NCBI RefSeq assembly: GCF_029168945.1
Contig: NC_083610.1
Coordinates: 70,857,580 to 70,921,579 of the forward strand
Length of the DNA stretch: 64,000 bases
Direction of reading: 5' to 3'
From: Cannabis sativa
Taxonomy: Eukaryota > Streptophyta > Magnoliopsida > Rosales > Cannabaceae
A program made the translations under genes and the position numbers. Numbering within the stretch: the first letter of the stretch is position 1; the number at the start of each line of letters is the position of its first letter. Positions 58,172 to 64,000 of the stretch are shown in pieces. The notes below the pieces were generated by a model. The model was not told the DNA's origin. It was given only the letters and a program-made list of their open reading frames with translations, and searched no databases.

Positions 58172-58872
58172 TCTTTATATATTAAAAGTGTCTATCTAAC
58201 GATATTTCTTGGTTTAACAGAATATACTTAAAAGTAAAAGAATATTCTGTTAAATTTAACGATTAGTTTGATCTCACGTTAACAAATAAACCCAAAAAAT
58301 TAAACAATCTTTTAAATATTAATAATCTCTTTTTAAATTAAAAAAATTATCTTAGCCACATATCTCTCTAACAAACCTATTTTGGGAAAATATTAATAAT
58401 TTTTTTTTTTATTTTTAAAAAAGAAAAATCTTTATATATTAAAGTTAACCTCACGTTATCTAATGTTTTCTCTGGATAAGCATAGGAAGCAGAAATACTA
58501 CTTCTATCTTTGTGTGATTGCAGATATACTACTTCTGTCATTGACCCACTTTTTAGTTTTATAAATGGAGATGTTCATATAATATTAACACTTTACAGAA
58601 TATTTATAGATATAAACTTACATTACAATGCTATGTTAAAAAAAGAACTAAATAGAATAATCTACTACTCCAATAATAAATTTATTTACAATTTTATAAT
58701 TACACTAATATTATTTTTAATACATTATTAAATAATATTTCAAATATAAATATTTAATTTTTTCAAACAAAAAATTTGTAATCTTTAAAAATAAAATACA
58801 TTCACAATCTTAAAAAGACTAAAATCTTAAATGAAACTAGCAATACGTGGCTCGGCACGTATATTCACCTAG
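58172..58872 (+). mobile_element. non-autonomous Helitron-like element, copy 1 (701 bp)
   Basis: The 5' end is TCTTTATATATTAAAAGTG after A, and the 3' end is CACCTAG before T, giving the A-TC...CTAG-T arrangement of Helitrons. A 6-bp hairpin TACGTG-GCTCGG-CACGTA sits a few bases before the CTAG. A second 5'-like start, TCTTTATATATTAAAGTTAA, occurs inside at about 58428, so this may be one partial copy followed by a second. No coding capacity. Confidence 0.72.
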
Positions 58873-59107
58873 TATATAAATATATATATTAATTATGACT
58901 CTTATAAAACTTTACTCCGAAACTGTTTTTTTTTTTTTTGTGCAAAAATTCTTTCTTAAAATACATTTTTTTTAGAAGAAAATCTATCTTTAGTTACTTT
59001 ATGTTCATTAATTTAAATAAATTGTTGATATAACTAACGTGGTATCACAAGTACTAAGATAAAGAACTATACTTAATAGATATTTAATAATGAATTACAA
59101 GAATATA

Positions 59108-59856
59108 TCTTTATATATTAAAAGTGCCTATCTAACGACATTTCTTGGTTTAACAGAATATACTTAAAAATAAAAGAATATTCTGTTAAATTTAACGATT
59201 AGGTTTGATCTCCCGTTAACAAATAAACCCAATAATTAAACCCAAAAAATCAAACAATCTTTTAAATATTAATATTTTCTTTTTAAATTAAAAAAATCAT
59301 CTTAGCCACATATCTCTCTAACAAACTTATTTTAAAAAAGAATATTAATAATTTTTTTATTTATTTTTTAAAAAATAAAAATATAGATAAAATGTCTAGA
59401 AAAGATAAAATAGCTTAAAAAAATAAAAAGAAGATGAAATTGGCTGTAATTAGTATTTACCTTATATGTTTGTGCTTATTTTTAGTTTTATTTTTAATTT
59501 TACCACCAAGAGGAGAAGGTTGAAAAATATTAGAATATGAAAATATTATTGGTGCTTATTAGTAATTTGCAAAGAATGTGAAAATCTATAAATATATAGT
59601 TGTGTAGCTATTATTAGATATGAAATGAAATAATAGAACTTTTTTCAGTTAGAAGATTAATGTACATTTTACTATTAATAACTTACATTATTATAACACA
59701 ACTATGTTTTACTTACTAAATATACTGACACATATTTTATTTTTATAAAACAAATCATTCAAATAATTATACTATTTTAATTATTAATTAAAATAAAAAA
59801 ACTAAAATATTAAATAAAACTAACACTACGTGGCTTGGCACGTAACAATCACCTAG
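59108..59856 (+). mobile_element. non-autonomous Helitron-like element, copy 2 (749 bp)
   Basis: Same 5' end TCTTTATATATTAAAAGTG, same hairpin with loop GCTTGG (TACGTG/CACGTA), same CACCTAG end before T. The first 240 bp align closely with copy 1, and the last 60 bp do too; the middle parts differ, as is usual among Helitron derivatives. Confidence 0.75.
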
Positions 59857-59984
59857 TATATATATATACATGCATTTTTAAAATTAATATTTATGTATTT
59901 AATATTAATAATTTAAATAACTTAAAATTGTCAAATAGATCACCGGTGACCTACGATTATATACGCAAATTGATTTTTAAAAAA

Positions 59985-60381
59985 CTAATTAGGATTTTTA
60001 TGCTCCGAACTTTAACATGTACCAAATAATGCTTTTTGAATTTTTTTAGCAGTTAAAAATTTCCCCCAAATTATTGAGATAGTTAAATTTAAGGACTTCT
60101 GTATAATTTCATTCAATTTTACTATTTTAGTGATTATTTATGTACTAAACCATGCTCCTTAGACTATGATATCTACCAAATCATGTTTCTCGAAACTTTG
60201 ACATGTACTAAATCATGCTCTCTGAACTTTCATCCATGTTAGGCTTTATTTTACTAAAATTAGATAAAAATTCTTAAATTCAACAATTTCAATAATTCAA
60301 AGGGCCTTTTTAACGGCATTAAAAGTGCAGGAGATATAATTTAGTACATGTCAAAGTTCAGGGAGTAAAAATCTTAATTAG
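59985..60381. mobile_element. MITE-like element with about 40-bp inverted ends (397 bp)
   Basis: The left end CTAATTAGGATTTTTATGCT with CCGAACTTTAACATGTACCA after it is matched in inverse by the right end, ...TGGTACAT-like ACATGTCAAAGTTCAGGGAG followed by TAAAAATCTTAATTAG. Internally AACTTTGACATGTACTAAAT recurs near 60196-60216. The superfamily is not assigned because no target duplication is clear. Confidence 0.6.
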
Positions 60382-61458
60382 CCAAAAAAAAGCAAGGGAA
60401 CATTTATAATTTATTTTAATTATTAAATTAAAATATATATAAAAAAAATATATGCTATTTAATTACACTAATAACATAGATTAATATGAACAACACCAAT
60501 ATATAACACTACAATTATTATTTTGGGGAATTTATAATTTTATGTACATTATAGTACTTAATTATGTGCATAAAAAATTATTTATTTTATCATACATTTT
60601 ATTAACTATGAAAAATATATTCTTAATTTTGATGTACAAACTATATATGATAAAAATAAATAATAAACATACATGTTTAATTTATAAATTTGTATTTAAA
60701 TTTTAATAAACACATTATATCAACAAATCATCACACACTTGGTAAAAAAAAAAATATCAGCACAAATATTATCATAACAAATATATCAGATTAATAATTA
60801 ATAAACATTATCAATAATAATATAAACATAGTGTTTATACAAATGACCACATTTAATTACAATTTCGTTTATCTTTTTACACATTTTTCAATAAATAATA
60901 AGCATAAGTGTTATTTAAAGTGTTTATTCAAATAAATAAATAAATAAACTTAAGTGTTCTATTTTTAAAATTATTATGATATTTTTAATAAAATAATTAT
61001 ATTTATTATTATAATAAATATACTAGATTAATAATACTATTATAAACATTAATAATACTAATCAAATTATCTTTACTAAACATATATATATATGCATTAT
61101 TTATAAAACATAAATAAAATTTATAAATATATTTGTATATTCTTTTTTAATTTTATATTAAATTTTAATAAATATATTATTTTAGTAATATATCAAAATA
61201 TAAATATTAATTTTTATATTTACATATTTAACTTTATGCATTTTTTTTTGAAAAATTAATTGAAAGTAATCAACAAGTTAAAATTGTAAACATATATGTT
61301 TATTTATAAATATTCATAAAATTGCATAAAATTATACATTTACTTGTATATAAATAAAAATTGCCCTATTATTTTTCATAAAAAAAAATTGTTACTATTA
61401 TTATTTTTTGTTAGTAGTGTTGAATGTAATCTTTCAAGTATCTTCCTCTCAATAACTC
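60382..61458. other. AT-rich region upstream of the UGT gene
   Basis: About 1.1 kb of very AT-rich DNA with no frame. It is the natural promoter-distal region of the UGT gene, but I recognise no specific regulatory motif besides the TATA box that follows. Confidence 0.5.
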
Positions 61459-61466
61459 TATAAATA
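61459..61466 (+). promoter_or_regulatory. TATA box of the UGT gene
   Basis: TATAAATA in the context CTCTATAAATAAACAC, 116 bases before the ATG. A start of transcription about 30 bases further would give a leader of 85-90 bases, usual for a plant gene. Confidence 0.65.
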
Positions 61467-61581
61467 AACACTTATGGGTCTCTCCAAAATACACAATCCT
61501 TATCTTTAGAACAGAACAATAATTTCATATATATCTTTTACAAATCAAAACTCCATTTCTGTTGCTTTCTCCTCAATTACA

Positions 61582-63485
61582 ATGGGTTCCATCTCATTAC
61601 TAGCAAAACCTCACGCCGTTTGCATACCCTTCCCAGCTCAGGGACACATAAATCCTATGCTTAAACTAGCCAAACTCCTCCACTCCAGAGGGTTTCATAT
61701 AACCTTCGTCAACACAGAGTTCAACCACAAACGCCTCCTCAAGTCTCGTGGTCCCAATTCTCTTGACGGTCTCCCTTCGTTTAGGTTCCAAACCATCCCC
61801 GACGGTCTCCCTCCGACCGACGTAGATGCCACCCAAGACATACCCTCTCTTTGTTACTCAACTCCTAGGAATAGCTTAGTACCTTTTAAAAACCTTCTTG
61901 CCAACTTGAACTCTTCTTCATCCGGAGTTCCTCCGGTCACCTGTGTCGTTTCCGATGGGGTAATGAGCTTTACTCTTGACGCAGCTCAAGAGCTTGGTAT
62001 CCCAGAAGTTCTCTTCTGGACCACTAGTGCTTGTGGTTTTCTGGGTTACGTTCATTACAAGGAACTCGTCCAGAAGGGTCTTACTCCATTAAAAGGTACT
62101 TTAATTTATATTTATATATATTGTTGTTGAAAACTAATGATAAATCAATAGAGTAAACCAGGGTTGGCTCTGTTCCGTTGATGATCAACTCTGTTTTTTC
62201 ATTTTTTTTCTTCTCAAAAAAGGCTACATCTTCATTCATTTATTGTTAGTGGTCCTATACAAATGATAGCACTGATGGAATGGTTTATTTCATATAACAA
62301 CCGCTGGAAATATAACTCAATTGTTATTTAATTATTTTAATCATTATAATTTTTTTAAAAATTCTCAATAATTTATAATGAAATAAATTTTGAAAAGAAA
62401 TATTTAATTTTGACATTTGTTTTTGACCGAAAAATTATAATAAGAGATTGGTCATGATTAAATATTGTCATAGCATAAATAAGTAGTAAATAAATAACTT
62501 TAAATAATTTTGTGAATTTGCAGATGAGAGTTATCTTACAAATGGTTATCTGAATACTCCAATAGATTGGATACCAGGTATGAAAAATATCCGATTAAGG
62601 GATATACCCACCTTCATGAGAACAACTGATCCAAACGATAACATGCTACAATTTGTGTTAACTGAAACCGAAAGAGCACATAAAGCTTCAGCAATAATCC
62701 TAAACACATTTTACGATCTAGAACGCGATGTATTGGACTCACTCAACACCATTCTGACACCACCCGTTTACTCCATTGGCTCCTTAAGCCTCTTAGCCAA
62801 TCAAATACCTTCCACCATTCCCAACTCCGACGTTGGGTCAAACCTCTGGAAAGAAGATCCCACTTGCCTCGATTGGCTTGATTCTAAACAACCCAGCTCA
62901 GTCGTTTACGTTAACTTTGGGAGCATCACCGTTATGACACCGGCTCAACTTACCGAGTTCGCATGGGGACTAGCCAACAGCGAAAAAACGTTTCTTTGGG
63001 TCATACGTCCCGACCTTGTAGCCGGCGAAACGGCTGTTCTTTCGCCGGAATTTGTGGCGGCGACGGAGAACCGGAGTTTGTTAACGAGTTGGTGCCCTCA
63101 AGAAGATGTTCTTAACCACAAGTCGGTCGGAGGTTTCTTGACTCATAGTGGGTGGAACTCGACGCTGGAGAGTATCTGCGGCGGCATTCCGATGCTGTGC
63201 TGGCCATTCTTCGCTGAGCAACAGACTAATTGCAGGTACAGCTGTGAAGAATGGGGAATCGGTATGGAGATTGAGAGTGATGCCAAGAGAGATGAGATAG
63301 AGAGTTTGGTGATTGAGTTAATGGATGGTGTAAAGGGTGGTACCATGAAGAAGAAAGCTCTGTTGTTGAAAAACATGGCGCTTGAAGCAACCACTGCCGG
63401 TTCCGGGTCGGGTGCGGGATCATCTTTTGTGAATTTTGAGAAGGTTGTTCACCACCTGCTACAAACTCAATCTTTGACCGATTAA
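61582..63485 (+). CDS. UGT85A: UDP-glycosyltransferase, UGT85A type (491 aa, two exons)
   Basis: Exon 1 is 61582-62095, the intron 62096-62523 (GT...AG, phase 1), and exon 2 62524-63485; the joined frame has 491 codons, normal for family 1 UGTs. [11 protein letters not shown] carries the catalytic His22, and CVVSDG the partner Asp125. The C-terminal PSPG box runs from [11 protein letters not shown] to FFAEQQ: Trp at position 22 of the box and Gln at position 44 point to UDP-glucose as donor. The enzyme would glucosylate a small acceptor in the cytosol. UGT85A members act on terpenoids, cyanohydrins and other aglycones, and the acceptor cannot be read from sequence. [17 protein letters not shown] is typical of UGT85A. 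No lesion is seen, and codon use differs sharply from the AT-rich surroundings. Confidence 0.93.
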
Positions 63486-63860
63486 CACAGATTGAATTTG
63501 CTTCCCTCCATCAACTTGGAATTACTGTAGTAATTATTGAGTCTTTCTTTGACTATAGTCTATATGCATACACACGTGTATCGTCCGCCCTTATCTTTGT
63601 GCAAGCAAATTAATGTTTTTATTTTTTATTATTTTAATTTAATTTGTTTATGTTAAATTATTAATTTATTATAATAATAATAAAATAAACGTGTTTGAAT
63701 TGATCAATAAAAGTTTCATATTATATACTATTAATTAAACAAAAATATCAAGCACAACAATTCTCTCTCACTCTCTATGAGAAAATTTTACATCTCCAAC
63801 ACGGATAAAGTGTACAAATTTCTTGCACAGCAGCTTATTGTGTAGTACAGCATCAGAGTA
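63486..63860. other. 3' region between two converging genes
   Basis: AATAAA occurs at 63684-63689 and again near 63706, plausible poly(A) signals for the UGT transcript about 200 bases after the stop. From the right, the converging gene's 3' untranslated region should occupy about 63740-63860. Short TAATAA repeats lie at 63660-63685. Confidence 0.5.
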
Positions 63861-64000
63861 TCACTCGAGTCTCAGCATAGTCTGGTCCCACTTAGCCAAA
63901 AGATAATCTTGGACATGCGCACGATTCACCAACAAACCGGTAAATAAGGCCGAACAGTGACCTGCCAACGACAACGCCGCAACCGAGTCATCACCAGTAG
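63861..64000 (-). CDS. C-terminal end of an unidentified gene (partial, about 46 codons)
   Basis: On the minus strand the frame is open from the window edge to a TGA at 63861-63863. It reads TGDDSVAALSLAGHCSALFT, then GLLVNRAHVQDYLLAKWDQT and MLRLE at the end. Base composition is much less AT-rich than the spacers, and the neighbouring frames have stops, so this looks like real coding sequence. It converges on the UGT gene. I do not recognise the family; the fragment suggests a helical C-terminus. The gene body is right of the window. Confidence 0.6.
   Translation of the reverse strand, partial: TGDDSVAALSLAGHCSALFTGLLVNRAHVQDYLLAKWDQTMLRLE

Overview
This is plant nuclear DNA, almost certainly from a eudicot. 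It has spliced plant genes, plant-type LINEs with DUF4283 ORF1 proteins, Ty3/gypsy and Ty1/copia LTR retrotransposons, CACTA, hAT and Harbinger-type MITEs, Helitrons and very AT-rich spacers. The sequence does not fix the species. Only two host genes are supported, both at the right edge: a complete two-exon UGT85-type glycosyltransferase (61582-63485) and the C-terminal end of an unidentified gene converging on it from beyond 64000. I saw no RNA genes.

Layout. 1-5653: decayed 3' part of a Ty3/gypsy element with a 2.83-kb LTR. 5654-9450: relic of a Ty1/copia element ending in a 243-bp LTR. 10186-20495: complete Ty1/copia element on the minus strand, with CTTAA target duplications, LTRs about 98.5% identical by eye, and no usable coding region. 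21015-28042: a plant LINE whose 3' half lies on the minus strand and whose 5' half lies on the plus strand. The whole is flanked by one exact 14-bp duplication, as expected from twin priming. 28076-34691: a second LINE (minus) with its own duplication and a CACTA transposon (30007-31788) inside its reverse transcriptase. 34851-47226: a young Tat-type Ty3/gypsy element (minus) with ATACC duplications and LTRs about 99% identical. It has gag and pol on the minus strand and a separate spliced gene on the plus strand with its own TATA box. 47232-61450: AT-rich DNA with at least nine small DNA transposons or fragments. 61459-64000: the host genes.

How it works together. Most of the window is layered insertion history rather than cooperating genes, and many boundaries are set to the base by target-site duplications. 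The youngest insertions are the Tat and copia elements. Several frame breaks, in three different elements, are one-base length changes in short mononucleotide runs. They may be real decay or uncorrected long-read assembly errors. The functional content is the UGT85-like enzyme, plus whatever transcription the LTR promoters and the antisense Tat gene provide.
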